NCBI GenBank assembly: GCA_029876055.1
Contig: CM056876.1
Location: 1,054,001 to 1,118,000 of the forward strand
Reading direction: 5' to 3'
DNA from: Madurella fahalii
Lineage: Eukaryota; Ascomycota; Sordariomycetes; Sordariales
Length of the DNA stretch: 64,000 nt
Shown: positions 33,911-45,808 of the stretch, piece after piece
How positions within the stretch are numbered: position 1 is the first letter of the stretch
Layout: each line of letters starts with the position of its first letter
Program-made: the position numbers and the translations under genes
The notes under the pieces: generated by a model
What the model saw: only the letters and a program-made list of their open reading frames with translations
What the model was told of the DNA's origin: nothing
Databases searched by the model: none

Positions 33911-36900
33911 TTAAGCAAAATAGCTTTTCCAAAGCACGCCTTCCAAATCCTCCAGCTGCTCGCTCGTAAAATACTGCAAGCCCAATCTTGTTAGCACGGT
34001 TTCTTGTCCAGAGGGGAGTGGAGGGGAAAAAAAAAAGAAAAAAAAAAGAAAACAAACCTTTTGATCCACCCCCCAACTATCCTGCCTCGTCTTCTTGAAC
34101 TCGGCCAAGATACTCTTGGTCGCCTTGCCCACCACGCCCGGGTCGCTGGCCGCCCTCGTGGCCAGGTGCGCCAGCACCTCGGGCATCCAGCGCGGCGGGG
34201 GCGTGGCGTAGGGGAAGGCCTCGACGAGGGCGCCGAGGCCGAGGACGGCCGCGTGCCGCCGCACAATCTGCCGCTGCACGTCCACGGGGGTGTCGGTCCC
34301 GGGCACCTTCTTCCGCCGCGCCGGCATGGGGTTCATGCGCAGCTGCGCCTCGAACCGGTCCTTGAGCTGGTAGATGATGGGGTTCCGGATCTTGGCCGGC
34401 GAGCAGCGGATCATGCCGGCCAGCGTGGCCGACGCGCAGTCGCGCACCTCGAGCTGCGGGTCCGCGAGCATGTCGCCCACCGCGTCGAAGAGCATCTGGC
34501 GCTGCGCCGGGAGCGTCAGGAAGAGCCGGCGGAAGTAGACGACCTGCATGTTGACGAGCGCCCGCAGGCGCTGGTGCCACGACGCGGCCGTCTTGCCCAC
34601 GCGGATGAGCGCCGCGATGAAGGCGTCGTCTTCGCCCGAGCGGAAGGGGATGTTGGGGAGGTGTCGGTACACGTGGTAGGCCAGTTTCATAAGTTCCGGG
34701 TCCTCTTTGACGTCCATCATGTGCAGGAGCTGGTCGATGAAGGGGTCTGGGAAGAAAGGGACGAGCTGGATGCATTCCTGGGAGGACAGCATGCTGTCAA
34801 GCCAAATGAGGACAGTCTTCGAGCCCGACGTGTAGCTCGACGGAGTTTGTTGCCCCGGGGTCCGTTCGTGGCGCCACCTCTCCAGCCGGGAGAAGACGTC
34901 CTTGATGGTGGCAGTGAATTGTTCGGACGGGACGTACGGGCGGATACCGATCGACGACTCGGCCTTGTTCTGCTCGAGCAAGGTCGACACGTCCTTGAAG
35001 GACTCGTGGTACCGCGTGCGGTAGATGGTGGCGATGATGCGCCCAATCGACTCTCGGACTGACTTGTACGGGTGGTCGATATGGACGAGGCAGTCTTCCA
35101 GTATGGGCTTCTCGTGACGGAAGTGCCACCCGGCATCGTTAATTATGAATTCAAGAAGCTGAACCTTGGATGACTCCTTGAATGCCGCGTTGGAGTTCAT
35201 GTCTAGCCGGAATGACGCCAGAGTCTCGGTCAATTCTTTGCATCGCCGGGGGTCCTTAGCATCGACGACGACATGCAAGCATGTCATCCAGTACTGCAGG
35301 TTGTCAGGAGTCAGGTCGTCTGCGATGATCTTGAGCATCAGGGGAGCTGCAAAATTCCAGACGCGGTCGCGCATTTCCCTCGGATCTTCCAGGCTGCCCG
35401 AGAGCAACGCCCCGATAATCTCTGCCGTGGCGCGATGTTGGTGCTTGTCGCTGCCATCGCCGTACACGTCCTTGACCATCTCCACAATGTCATCAAAAGT
35501 GGCAGCCGTCTTGCCGTAATGCATTAGGTCGAACAGGTTCATGAGCAGGACGAAGTTCTGCATCCGGAAGCGGTCTGAGCTGGCGTCCCTGGGCTCCTGT
35601 TTGAGATAGTCAAAGCATTGCTTGAACCAATCCTTTGTGATAATTCTCCCGATCTGCTCCCGCACAGCGTCCTCAACCTCGTCGTACGCCAGGAATGGCT
35701 TGGGATCGGCTCTGGCAACCGTAAACTTTTTGCCCCACACCAACCATCCAGGATAGTCGTTGTCGACAAAATAGTCAAATCCGTCGTACTTCTCGAACTG
35801 CGCGAGATAATTTTCGGTGAAGTGAGGGTCATCCGGCGAGACGGAAACGTCGAACTTATTCTCTACGTTCTCGGCCTCGAGGAGGAAGTTCTTATAATCA
35901 TGGCCGTAGACGGCGCGCAGATCGATAGCCGTGAAGATGGCCGAGAATGCTGCAAGGTAGTTGGACCGCAAGCCGGGGTGGGGATCGTTGGCGCCATTTG
36001 CGATGAGTGAAACGAACTCTGGGTCCGCAAGTGTCTCAAACCGGAGGCAAAGGTTCACAGCAAAAATGGTGCATCTGTTCGCCACCTTCCAGTGTGACTC
36101 CTTTGCCTTATTGGTGAGCTCCAGGCCCAGAGCGGCTTTCTTCTCCTCGACCTTGGTGCGGCGATCCTGGATGAAGTCGTGCCGGCGCTTGATGATAGCC
36201 GAGCAGTCGTCAGGTGGCCGGATTGCCTCGAGGATGCCGCGGTCGAAAAGGATCATGCGCTCAAACGGCTTTCCAAATTCAAGCAGCGGGTAGAGGGCCG
36301 AGGAGCCGAGGCTCTGGATGGAGGCCTTGTCGACCCCGGCCGTCTCGATGTAGAGCCGCATGAGGTCCGGAGCGAACCGCCAGTCGCGTATCAGTGTCTT
36401 GATCAGCGTAGTGAAGAGCAGGGTATACATCGCCCCTTTGATGCGGTCGTGATCATTCTCGTCGAGGGCCTTGCGCAATCTGCCCATGATGACGGGGATG
36501 ACAAGCGGCCTCCCGCCAATAAGAGCCTTGAGAGATGAATCCTGGGCACCTTGTGCCACCCGGCGCACATCCGCATATGAGGATGTGCAGGACTCAGCAA
36601 GATCGAGAAGTAGGCGCTTGTCGAGCTCGCTCTTTTTACGATACGCAGAGTTGTACTTAACGCGCTGCAGCTGGTAAGCATCGGCGCGCTTGATTAGCAA
36701 CGGCCGCGGGTAGACTTTCCGGAGCCCGCTGATCTTGAAGGGAGAAATGTCGGCCTTGTAAAGCCGAACAAGACGCTCCAGAGGGTGCGCTGACCGTTCA
36801 ATGCCGACATCCGTGATCCATGTCCTGTATGTTGCGTACAGCGAAGTGAAGCATGCAACGTCGTCTTCCTGGTTCGCGTTCAAGAAGCTGTGGGTCTTGG

Positions 36901-39900
36901 ACAGAAGCCTTCCAATGTCTTCACGCAGGCCGTGGATGCGGTCGTATATCGGATCCTTAGGGTTGAGTAGGTAGCCAGCCGGATAATGGATTTGCCGCTT
37001 CAGCTCCTCGTCGTCTGCCACCTCGGCTAAGGGATCATCGTCTTCCTCCATCATGGTGTCGCCGTCTGTATCCGTTTTGCCGCTACCGTTAATGGCACTT
37101 CGGCTGGTTTCCCCAGAGGCCCGGCTTGGGTCAAACAGAGTTGAGATGCCCGAGATGATCAACCGAAGTGCGGTCAAGCTTCGCGACAGCTCGTCTGACC
37201 ATTCTTTGTTCTTGCCTTTCCGGCTCACCGGCGGGTCCTCGCTCATGAGCTGCTCCAACCGCTGCGCCGCACTCCTAGCTTGACACTCGAATAGCTCAAC
37301 TGCGAAGAGGATCTCGGCACTAGAGGGGCGATGCCACTTGATGGTCAGCTCGGCGGGGGGGGTTGTGCGACCCCAGTCGTGGACGTCCAGGCCACGAGCA
37401 ATGACATCGGGCTCGTAGAGCGCGTTGTCAATGGGATACGTGTGCGTCAAGTTGAGGAGCAGATGGTGAATGTAATTCGAGATGTGAATGGTAGGCAGCC
37501 CTCGACACTTCTCCTGCATGTACTGCGCGATCTCAAACAGCTTCGTCTTGTATCTCAGGACCTCGCTGCCAACATGGACGACACACATGCTGAGCATGCT
37601 GACATTCCAAACGAGGGCGCGATCTCGGGGAAGCACTTCGGTTCCGCTGCTTCGGTCCGACGCTGCGCCGTTGTAGTCGATCTCGTTGCGGATATTGATG
37701 ATTAGCATGGGGATAAACACCTTGAGGGTCTTCTCTGGGTTGACTTTGCACAGCGCGTTGCAAATCCATGCCATCGCGTCCCGAGCCTGATGGACGACAT
37801 GGCTCGAGACGAAGGTTGCCAGCTTCTCCAGCACCATGTCGAAGAGCTCAGGAGACAGAGATGCGAAGAGCGGCGTCAGTGCGGCAGGGAGCGTGTTGAT
37901 AACGTTGTCCTCGGGGGAGCCTGTCCGCAGGTGACTCGAATCCGGGAGGTTCTCTAGCAATGCAAAAACCTTGCCTAGCAGAGCCAAGACGAACTCGCCC
38001 AGGCCCGCAGTTGAGGAACGTAGGATGTTGGCCTCGTCCTCGTCTGTCAACTCCTCCTTGTAATTGATCTTGACATCCTGCCCCTCGCGTTCCATTCTCT
38101 CCATCTCAGCCTGCACCCAGTTCATGGCAAGGCTGGTGTCGTGGATATTGTCATCCTCATGCACCAAGGGCACGAATGGAATACTGTAAGCGACACTTTG
38201 TATGAAGTTAAGAGTGTATTGAGTCTTGCCCAGGTCGTTTGCATCAATGCCAGGAAGAGCAAGCGCCAGCAAGGCGGTGATGTGGCATCGATAGCCTTTC
38301 TGCTTGGACATGATATTCGCGATCATCTGCAGGCCGCAGAGACTCGACGTCGTCCGATGCACCTCGACGAGCCCCTGCAAGCTAGGGTAAAACCGCTGCA
38401 GGGCGCCGGGCAAGATCAAGTCCGGCTCCAGGAAAGCCAATCCCTGAAGGGTCGAGTAGTAATAGTTAACGACCTTGGCACTCTTGGAAAAGAGGCCCAT
38501 GAATGTCACCTCCCGGAGCGAGAGTACAAAACGTCTCTTCAGCTCGCTATTGATGCGCCTCTCCACAGGCAGGTCCAGCTCACCGCTCTGTTCCCGATTC
38601 CAACGGGAGACAAAGATATCAGTCAAGAAGAAGGTCAGTTGGGCCAAAAAGTTGGTCCATGAACCCTGATTCGAGGGGTGGAAAAAGGTGTCGATGGACT
38701 CCATCAAACCCTCGAGATTCGAGAGAATCGAGCTCTCTTGCTTGAGACAGAGCGGAGACAGGGAATGCGTGATCCATCTCGCTACCATATACGGAATTGG
38801 ATACTTTTTCCTGTCCTTCTCGAGGAAGACGCCCAAGCCGGCGGCATAGTCGAGCGAGGTGTAGGGTGAGTTGGCCTGTCCGACGGGGATCTCGGTCAGC
38901 CTCAGAATCGCCGTGAAGATGAGGTCAGACTGCTCGCGAGTGAAGATGCCGTGCTCGGTAAAAGGCACATGCGTGCAGCCAAGGTAGTCCCGGGCCATGC
39001 GCGAGAAAATGTCAATGAAGGCGACATCGAAGGCCTTGGACCTCGTCATGAGGGACCACAAGTGGAAAAATGTGGGAACGATATCCGACGGCTGAGACTG
39101 CGGCTCGGTAGGGGGCGTGGGTCCGGTAGGCAACATCACGTTGAGGGCACCGACAACGATGTAGGCATTCGCCGCTTGTGAAGTGCTGAAGTAGGGCAGC
39201 AGCTCGTCAAGGATGGCCCGCCGCTCCTTGGGATCAAAGTACGAACTGACGTGCAGACAAAGCTTCATAAGCTGCTTCTGCGACCGCCGGCGCATCCCTT
39301 GATGCGCCCCAGCCTCGGACGGTAGGACCAGCGCCTTCATCTCTTTCCACAACGGCCGCCAATCTAGTGTTAGATCTTCGCCGGGTTTCAGGTAATGCCT
39401 CTTTCTACATTCCGTCAAGCGGTCAGCATCCTGGGATCAAAGTGGCAGAGAACCGGGGGGGATACTCGTGAGCGGGAAACAGACTCACCTGGTCAAGGTG
39501 ATGACCATCCTGGAGAAGCGGTCGGCCGTGTTGCTATCCAAGCCCCTGGCAAGGGAAAGATTATAGTAGAGGTGGGTGAGCTTGGCGCGCAGCTCCCTCG
39601 TCATCTCGAACTTCAGATTCAGCCAGCCCTGGAGCTCGCGGGTCCAGTGTAGGGCGCCTGGCGAGAAATCCTCGGCCATGATGGCAATGTACAGATTTTT
39701 GAGGATGCCCCGGAGGGCCGTATCCCGGTGCGCATCGTCCTCGACATCAAAGGGGAGCAGTCGGAAATAGCTGAACGTGCGAGGGCGGTAACGCTTCTTG
39801 TCGTCCTCGTTCTGGTGCTCGGCACACGGAAGGCCGGGCGAAGTGGCACGCGAGATGGTGTCAACCGAGGGGAGCAAGCTCGTGAGGAACGGGGGCGCCG

Positions 39901-39964
39901 AGCCGCCAGCCGAAGCAGCGAAATCCGCGGCAGCGCCCGAGTGTGCCTCGAACGCCTCGTCCAT
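33911..39964 (-). CDS. BLM10: proteasome activator BLM10/PA200
   Basis: This is a HEAT-repeat activator that caps the 20S proteasome and promotes ubiquitin-independent degradation, assembly and nuclear import. Exons 39964-39489, 39404-34058 and 33973-33911 give 1961 residues, in line with yeast and animal relatives of about 1800-2150. Intron 1 is GTGAGT/TGTAG. Intron 2 is GTTTGT with a pyrimidine tract, GCTAAC branch and TTGCAG. Recognisable parts are the N-terminal YRPRTFSYFRLLPF, HWTRELQGWLNLKFEMTREL, KPGEDLTLDWRPLWKEM, and the C-terminal HEAT array ending at LEGVLWKSYFA. The last three residues are YFA, where yeast Blm10 and human PA200 end in YYA, the HbYX gate-opening motif. The penultimate Tyr is therefore Phe. 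The last intron is needed to expose this C-terminus. Confidence 0.95.
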
Positions 39965-42051
39965 GGCTGTATGATATTTATTGCCGTATGGAGCGCCGCT
40001 GCTCGATGTTCTGAGAGTTGTCAGAGTCGTGCACAGAGTGTGATGGTCAACCCCGACTTCCTCAGTGCTTGGGAGTGTCGGCGACGTTGTCGGAACTGCG
40101 GAGTCGCCGGGGAAGCGGGATCCGGAGGGCTGGAAGAGTGGAACTGGTTCGGATGCTGCGGACAGCTCCCTCGATCATTTCGCCTCGCAGAGGTAGAGCC
40201 TTTTGTTGGGCACGGTGGTCGTCTTGGGATCGGGACGTGCAAGGCACGTGTGAAGGCCCGCTGTAGGTCAGAAGACACAAGTCTAGGGAAAGAGATAGAT
40301 TAGCTGTTGCGCGATGTCGGGCGAGGGGAGGGCCGCATGGTAGCATGTTGGTTGCCGCAGCGGAAGGGTCGCTGCGCTGCGGCGGCCAACAGCAAAGCCA
40401 GCCGCGCACAGCGGCAACTGATTGGGACCCAATGGGGATTTGGCAAAGTGCGCACCTTCATGGAACCCAAAAGCCAGGCCACAGAGTGCAACGCTGCCCG
40501 GGCAAATCCGCGGATAGCAGTCTGTATCGCCACCAAGATAGAAAAAAATTGGGCTGTTGTGCTTGACACACGACGTTGCCAGGAGCAGGTGATGGAGCTC
40601 GGCTAGAGTAATTGGGAAGTACAGTATAAGGTAATACAGCAGCTGCAAAGCTTGGACCAATGTGCACAGCAGACGCAGCCTTAGCTCAGCAGAAGACCGT
40701 CCACGCTCTCCACGCTCACTCGGCCCTCGTATCCACATGCACGCGGACCACGGTTGAGGAGACCCAGCGTCGGATCGCTCTGGCTTGCGATAAACTGTGA
40801 AAATTGGAAATTTGCAGTCAAAGACGGGCAGGTTGTGCCAAGCTGCGGAACAAAGATCGGACGAGTTGCTAGATCCGAGGGATGTGCGACAATATCAGAA
40901 GCAAGCCTTTGCCCTGCCAAAGAGAAGCAATATGTGTCCCTTGGTCATTAAGGCCCGGTATGGAGTCGGGATGCAAGTGTTGTCACAAAACGCCACGAGT
41001 AGGTAATTTTGGCGGGTTGCCTCCGGCAGTTCTTATGCACGCAGCCATTCCCGCCATTGGTGAGTGGTCACGCAAGTCGCTTCGGCCTAAAGGCGCAGGC
41101 ACCCAGGTTGGCGACGCAAGCTGAATGCGGACTGGACACTGTGACGCGGTGGCGGAGCTACTGTACATACATGCAGTACCGAACTATCCGCAACTGCTCT
41201 CCAATTCTGGAATACCTCTTTGCCTTGTATTTGCGGTGCCTACTTCGCACCGCATCCTTCGTACTTAATTCCAAAGACTATCGTTTTTTGCAATAACTTG
41301 TGGACAAGACGTGTTCTGTTTCATTGCCCAGTGCACTTGTACGGGTAATTACAGAGTAAGGTATTTGAAGTGAAGCTGCTCCTTGAAGTGTCCCTGAGAT
41401 AATTACACCAAGTGAGCGATGCAAGAGGTCACTTTGCTTACCAGGCTTTATTTCGTATCGTTCATGCATCTAAGGAGGTTCGGACTCGACATTTGCCACG
41501 CTTTGCGGGTTGCAGCTTGTTTCATATTACTCTCGTTATGGTAAAGTCCCTATTACTGCAGCAACAATTCACGTCAGCAGGCTAAGGCATTTTGTCCAGA
41601 TTGTTGACCTGATGGCCTCGCTTGCCCTTAATCCTGCGTTCACAAAAAGCAGCAAAGGCCAAGTATAAGTAAGGTAGAATTAGGTGTATAAATGGGTGCC
41701 CATTACCCATCCAACAGCATGTATTCTACCGCGCAACAACGGGCTCACAAACGGGAGACATGGCAATCTTCAAATCGGCTCGATCCTCTCTTAATTTTCC
41801 TCGTAGCAATTAAAAGAAACGATACCCTATCAATACCTACAACCTACACAAACCCCTCTCCACACTAGTACCGGTGTAGCCGCACGCCCACGGTCTCACA
41901 TCGACTTAGACACCAAAGTCGGCAACATCCCCGATCATACCAATCATAGCAGCACCTATCGAGCTTCGAAAGCTCGCGCCAAGATTCATCAACCGCACCA
42001 GAACTACTACGAAATACCACTCACAGGCTCGACGTATTATTCTTGATCACA
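39965..42051. other. 2.1-kb intergenic region
   Basis: The left part is the BLM10 promoter. Small frames on both strands (for example 40283-40738 minus and 41009-41296 plus) lack motifs, signal peptides or splice partners. No RNA gene or repeat is recognised. The last 200 bp hold C/A-rich leader-like sequence before the Cys-rich gene. Confidence 0.4.
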
Positions 42052-42279
42052 ATGTGCCATTACGTGCAATACTGGTACAGATGCATACCCTGCGGCCAGT
42101 CCTTTACCGACGGGTCTCCGGACCCAGTCATGTGCCACGATGTTAGGAGGGGACGGTACAGGTTTGGCCGGTGCCCGTCGTGCTTTGTGCATACTCCCTC
42201 CGGTGAGAGGATCCGCTACGTCCCCGTCTTCCGTAGGGAGCGGCGTCATAGACAGCTCTGTGACGAATGCGACCGTTGA
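42052..42279 (+). CDS. small eight-cysteine protein, paralogous family member A
   Basis: This is an intronless 75-residue protein of unknown function. I start it at the ATG at 42052 rather than 42043, because all three paralogues in the window then begin MC-x-Y. Cysteines lie at about 2, 11, 14, 28, 41, 44, 69 and 72, with three CxxC pairs (CIPC, CPSC, CDEC), a spacing suited to two zinc ions. Shared landmarks are MCHYVQYWYRC, CHDVRRGRYRFGRCPSC and CDECD. There is no signal peptide or membrane segment, and the chain is Arg/Tyr-rich and basic. Its relatives here lie at 62.5-64 kb on the other strand. Zinc binding is inference from the CxxC pattern. Confidence 0.65.
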   Translation: MCHYVQYWYRCIPCGQSFTDGSPDPVMCHDVRRGRYRFGRCPSCFVHTPSGERIRYVPVFRRERRHRQLCDECDR

Positions 42280-42700
42280 GAGTATTGAGGCAAGTACATG
42301 AGAAGGAGTGCATAGGCGGAGGATGAGGACCTAGGAAGATGGAAATGGAACGAAATGCCAACAGGTTATCATACGCGTTATAAGCCTTGACTTCTCTCTC
42401 TCTCTCTTTTTTTTTTTTTTTTATAATTCTTTTCTTCTATCAGCAATAGAACGGAACGATGGTCTCTGGTTTGCCTAAGGTAATACGTTCGGCCCCGGCC
42501 ACCACGTGACGTTTACGACCTTCATTTGCGTTCTCCCTCGAATCCTTCAGGTTGTGTCTTCTCCATGAGTCCGAGACATGATAACATTCCCGGCCGTTTG
42601 CCCAAAACCGTGTTCCAGTCAGTTCTTGACAGCGAAGATCTTGTATGAGCCTAGGCGGTTTCCAGTCAGCACGTTCTACATGCCATGTCCATCGAGCGTT
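42280..42700. other. intergenic with CT/poly-T tract
   Basis: A (CT)n run leads into a T run of about 20 at 42390-42422. Otherwise this is the 3' flank of the Cys-rich gene and of the methyltransferase. No gene is supported. Confidence 0.5.
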
Positions 42701-43802
42701 TCACTCACCAACAAACTCATTGAGATCGGTCTTCTCAAGCGCTGTACCGGCCGGACCGCAGCAGCCACTGTCAGTTTTGGCAGCAGGAGCAGCGGCTCCG
42801 GAATCAGCCGCGCAGCAGGCATTGCTGGGGATGGGAACAGCGGCCGGGGCACAGCACCCATCCTTCTTCCCATCCTCGCCGGTCTCCAGGTAGACGTTCA
42901 AATCCGCCCCAGTGTCAACAATCATGACATCTGCTTTCCAGTTAGCAAGCCCGTCAACCTAAAGAAAGAAAGTAAGAAGAAACGACGCACCACTAAACCC
43001 GGCCTCCGCCAACCACGCCTCGTACTCACCCACCTCGCTCGCGCCGGCGATGCACCCGGCATACATGGCCATGTCGGTCTTGAGCTTCTCGGGCAGCGCC
43101 TTCTTGGCCAGGATATCCGACACGGCCACGCGGCCGCCCTTCTTCAGCAGGCGGTGCATCTCGCGGAACACGGCGGGCTTGTCGGCCCGCGGCACGAGGT
43201 TGATGACGCAGTTGGAGATGATGCAGTCTGCCTCTCCGTCCGGGAGCGGGACGGCGGTGATGTTGCCCTTGACGAAGGTGACGTTTTTGGTTTGCGGGCC
43301 CGGCCGGGTGGATTTGATCTTGTTGGCGCGCGAAAGCATGTCCTGTTGGTGTTCGGGCGGTGTTTGGGTCAGTTCCGGTAAAGGGGTTAAAGATGGGGGT
43401 TTGGGTGGAGGTGGGAAATATGGAGCTTACATCGTTCATGTCGATACCGATTGCGCGGCCGGACGGCCCGATCTTGGTCGCGGCCAGGAAGACGTCGAAG
43501 CCGGCGCCGCTGCCGAGGTCGATGACGGTTTCGCCCTGAACGTTTTGGGCAGGTGATTAGAAGGGATGTTCTTATTGCATGACGGGACGCAATCTCCTTA
43601 CTTCCTTTAGGCTGGCTATGGCTAGGGGATTGCCGCAGCTCAGACCGAGGTTGGAATCCTGGGGGATGCTGGCCAGTTCTTCGGCGCTGTAGCCAAACGA
43701 CTTGGCCACGGTCTCGCCATACTTGACGCTGGTGCTACGAGAGGCTGAACTGTAGTGCTCGCGAACATGGTCGTAGATGTTGGCTGCGTCCAAGTTGGCC
43801 AT
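42701..43802 (-). CDS. arsenite S-adenosylmethionine methyltransferase
   Basis: The enzyme methylates As(III) with SAM to methylated, partly volatile arsenicals. Exons 43802-43602, 43535-43431, 43342-42991 and 42930-42701 all join in frame to 295 residues. SAM motif I is VIDLGSGAGFD at about 71-81, with the following acidic strand AIGIDMND. The three cysteines that bind arsenic in ArsM/AS3MT are present at about C56 (LSCGNPLA), C147 (ISNCVINL) and C199 (YAGCIAGA). Their spacing is close to human AS3MT (C61, C156, C206). After DVMIVDTGADLNVY the C-terminus holds vicinal CC pairs (GCCAPA, NACCAADSG, SGCCGP), a likely metalloid-binding tail. It is divergent from a bZIP gene 455 bp away. Confidence 0.93.
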
Positions 43803-44257
43803 AATTGCTGGTTTGTACTGTGTAGTGTGTACCTGGGTGTGTGATGGTTGTTCGGTGAAAGAATCGAGTGGTGTCTGGTTTGTCTCACTCTCGGTAGATC
43901 CTAGGAATCAGCCCGACTATTTATCTTTGGCAGGCAAGCCTAGATAATTTCCACTTGTTTCCATCATCTCAAATTGATGTGTCGTCGTGTGTTCCCCAGA
44001 TGTTCCCTCGACGGGTATGTCATCGAATAATTGCCGAATCGGTATTGGTGGTTCCACATCCGGGAGCGCACTAACCCGAGACAGTAATCTTACGGTTTGT
44101 CACCAATTACTTCCCCTCTGTGCCGTTCTTCGCCTCATTCACTTCCTTCAAGCCTCTCCAAGTAAGGTAGCGCATCAAAGCGACTGAAATCAAGTCATTC
44201 CCTGCACCAACCCAGGCAGAACCTCAAATCTGTAATTCGCTCAATCGCTATTAGATC
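43803..44257. promoter_or_regulatory. divergent promoter between arsenite methyltransferase and bZIP genes
   Basis: The start codons face outward across 455 bp, so both genes could respond to one regulator, perhaps the bZIP itself. I did not identify a defined operator. Confidence 0.5.
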
Positions 44258-45064
44258 ATGGGTTCAGAATCTCTCTACCAGGCTAGAATTCATAAGTTTT
44301 CCAGCAAACCGCCAGGCCACGACGCTGCACGACAAAGGGAGAACCAGCGGCGACACCGAGCACGAGTGAAAGGTCGGATCGCTGAACTTGAATCAGCGCT
44401 CTCCAACGTCCAAACTGAACTCGATGACGCACTAATCCGGATTGAGAGCTTGACAGCTGAGGTTCGACGTCTGCAGCGCGCCCTCGATTCCGTCCCGCAG
44501 ACGCCTGCATCCGCTCCGGCTCCGTATAGTCAAGAACGCGTCACCGACTTACCTATCACCCTTCAACCGGAAACTATTATTGACACATGTACGCCTCGCG
44601 CAGACGAGAAAGCCCAGCGGACGCCCTCTAGGCTCGGTGAAAGCCATCGAGCAGGTGGACTTCGTTCCAGCGTCGACACCTGCGCCTCATGTACGGAAGC
44701 GGCCGGTCTGAATACGGCTGGGCCGGACACTCCTAACACTGCCTGTGCTTCCCGGGAACCGAACAACCTACATCCTAACCCGACATCAATTCCCGAGGCG
44801 CAGCAAAAGAGTGCGCCAAATTCAGTCTTTGATGACCCCGACGATGACTGTCCCCTTCTACCGCCACCAGGCGCGGGGGAGTCTACGATGCCCTGCCGCG
44901 ACGCCTATTCCATCATCAAGGACCGAAGCACGCCTGAATTTGATCTTTCCGAGGCTACCAACTGGCTGAAGCCGGGATTCAGACGGGCCATTGTCCCCGG
45001 AGCCGGATGCCGCGTCCAGACACACGTGTTGTTTGCTTTTGTCGACCACATGACCTCAATTTGA
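44258..45064 (+). CDS. bZIP regulator, probably arsenic-linked
   Basis: This is an intronless 268-residue nuclear regulator. Residues 22-76 are a bZIP: basic part AARQRENQRRHRARVKGR, then the zipper AELESALSNVQTELDDALIR and SLTAEVRRLQRAL. The invariant Arg eight residues after Asn is Val here, a variation I recall in this subgroup. The middle is Pro/Ser/Thr-rich with scattered Cys (TCASCTEA, TACASRE). The C-terminus carries a conserved-looking block (DLSEATNWLKPGFRRAIVPG, then GCRVQTHVLFAFVDHM). Its position opposite the arsenite methyltransferase suggests it senses or controls arsenic metabolism. That link is inference. Confidence 0.85.
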   Translation: MGSESLYQARIHKFSSKPPGHDAARQRENQRRHRARVKGRIAELESALSNVQTELDDALIRIESLTAEVRRLQRALDSVPQTPASAPAPYSQERVTDLPITLQPETIIDTCTPRADEKAQRTPSRLGESHRAGGLRSSVDTCASCTEAAGLNTAGPDTPNTACASREPNNLHPNPTSIPEAQQKSAPNSVFDDPDDDCPLLPPPGAGESTMPCRDAYSIIKDRSTPEFDLSEATNWLKPGFRRAIVPGAGCRVQTHVLFAFVDHMTSI

Positions 45065-45281
45065 GTAAGAAAATAGAGCGCTCAAAGGTGACTGAGACGG
45101 GACCTTGGTACTAGACTAGACGAAGGCGGTGGGAGGCCGCATCGTTGGGCAGCCCGGGACAGCCGGCCCGCCGCGATTGGCCAGCCACGAGATGAACTGC
45201 CGCGGGGCTCAGCCATTTTCCCTCTCACACACTCCAATCTATTCTCATTTTAACATCGCAAAGCCCACCGAACCATCGCCA

Positions 45282-45716
45282 ATGGCACAGTACAACACTC
45301 TTGGTCACATATCGATTGGTGTCCGCAGTTACGACATCTCAAAGGCATTCTACACCGCTGTCCTCGCACCTCTGGGCTTGAAACTTGTCTACGACAGCGA
45401 GGCTAATGACCCCGTGAAGAACAGGGTTCGCACCCTCGGCTACGGGCCCGATGCGGACCACGAGCTCCTAAACATCTTTGAGTTTGGCGACGATGCGGCC
45501 CCGCCCGGGCCAGGGTTCCATCTGGCATTCAACTCACCAACAAGAGATGCGGTGGTCGACTTCCATGCTAGGGCCGTTCAGTCCGGTGGGACGGATAATG
45601 GGTTGCCAGGGGTAAGAAAGCATTACGGTGACAACTATTTCGCCGCATTTGTGGTTGATCCGGACGGATGGCGGTTGGAGGCGGTTTGCAAGAAGCCCGA
45701 GCCGACGGAGGACTAG
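45282..45716 (+). CDS. VOC-superfamily (glyoxalase/dioxygenase fold) protein
   Basis: This is a 144-residue single-domain protein. The ATG at 45282 starts the fold directly (MAQYNTLGHISIGVRSYD). I prefer it to the longer frame from 45129, whose first 51 residues look like translated leader. VOC landmarks are the first metal-ligand strand (LGHISIGV), SKAFYTAVLAPLGLKLVYD, HLAFNSPTRDAVVDFHARAV, and the last strand YFAAFVVDPDGWRLEAV, with the C-terminal Glu ligand. The substrate is unknown. It follows the arsenic pair, and ArsI C-As lyases share this fold, but the vicinal cysteine pair of ArsI is missing, so I do not call it ArsI. Confidence 0.88.
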   Translation: MAQYNTLGHISIGVRSYDISKAFYTAVLAPLGLKLVYDSEANDPVKNRVRTLGYGPDADHELLNIFEFGDDAAPPGPGFHLAFNSPTRDAVVDFHARAVQSGGTDNGLPGVRKHYGDNYFAAFVVDPDGWRLEAVCKKPEPTED

Positions 45717-45808
45717 ACCAACGAGGGGAAATGAGATTAGTAGCTTTTGATGATAGGTACTGATGACAACCTCGTTCTTGATTATCCTCTCGCCATGCGG
45801 TTGTCTGA

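Noticed and set aside
34004..35062. 352-codon plus-strand open frame
   Set aside because: It is antisense to the BLM10 coding exon, with Arg/Gly/Glu/Val-rich composition typical of a GC-rich shadow frame. BLM10 has clear family support.
42643..42960. Plus frame at 42578-43381 as a gene
   Set aside because: It runs antisense through three exons and an intron of the arsenite methyltransferase.
45282..45716. ArsI-type C-As lyase beside the arsenite methyltransferase
   Set aside because: The fold fits but the vicinal cysteine pair that defines ArsI is absent, so only the VOC superfamily is claimed.
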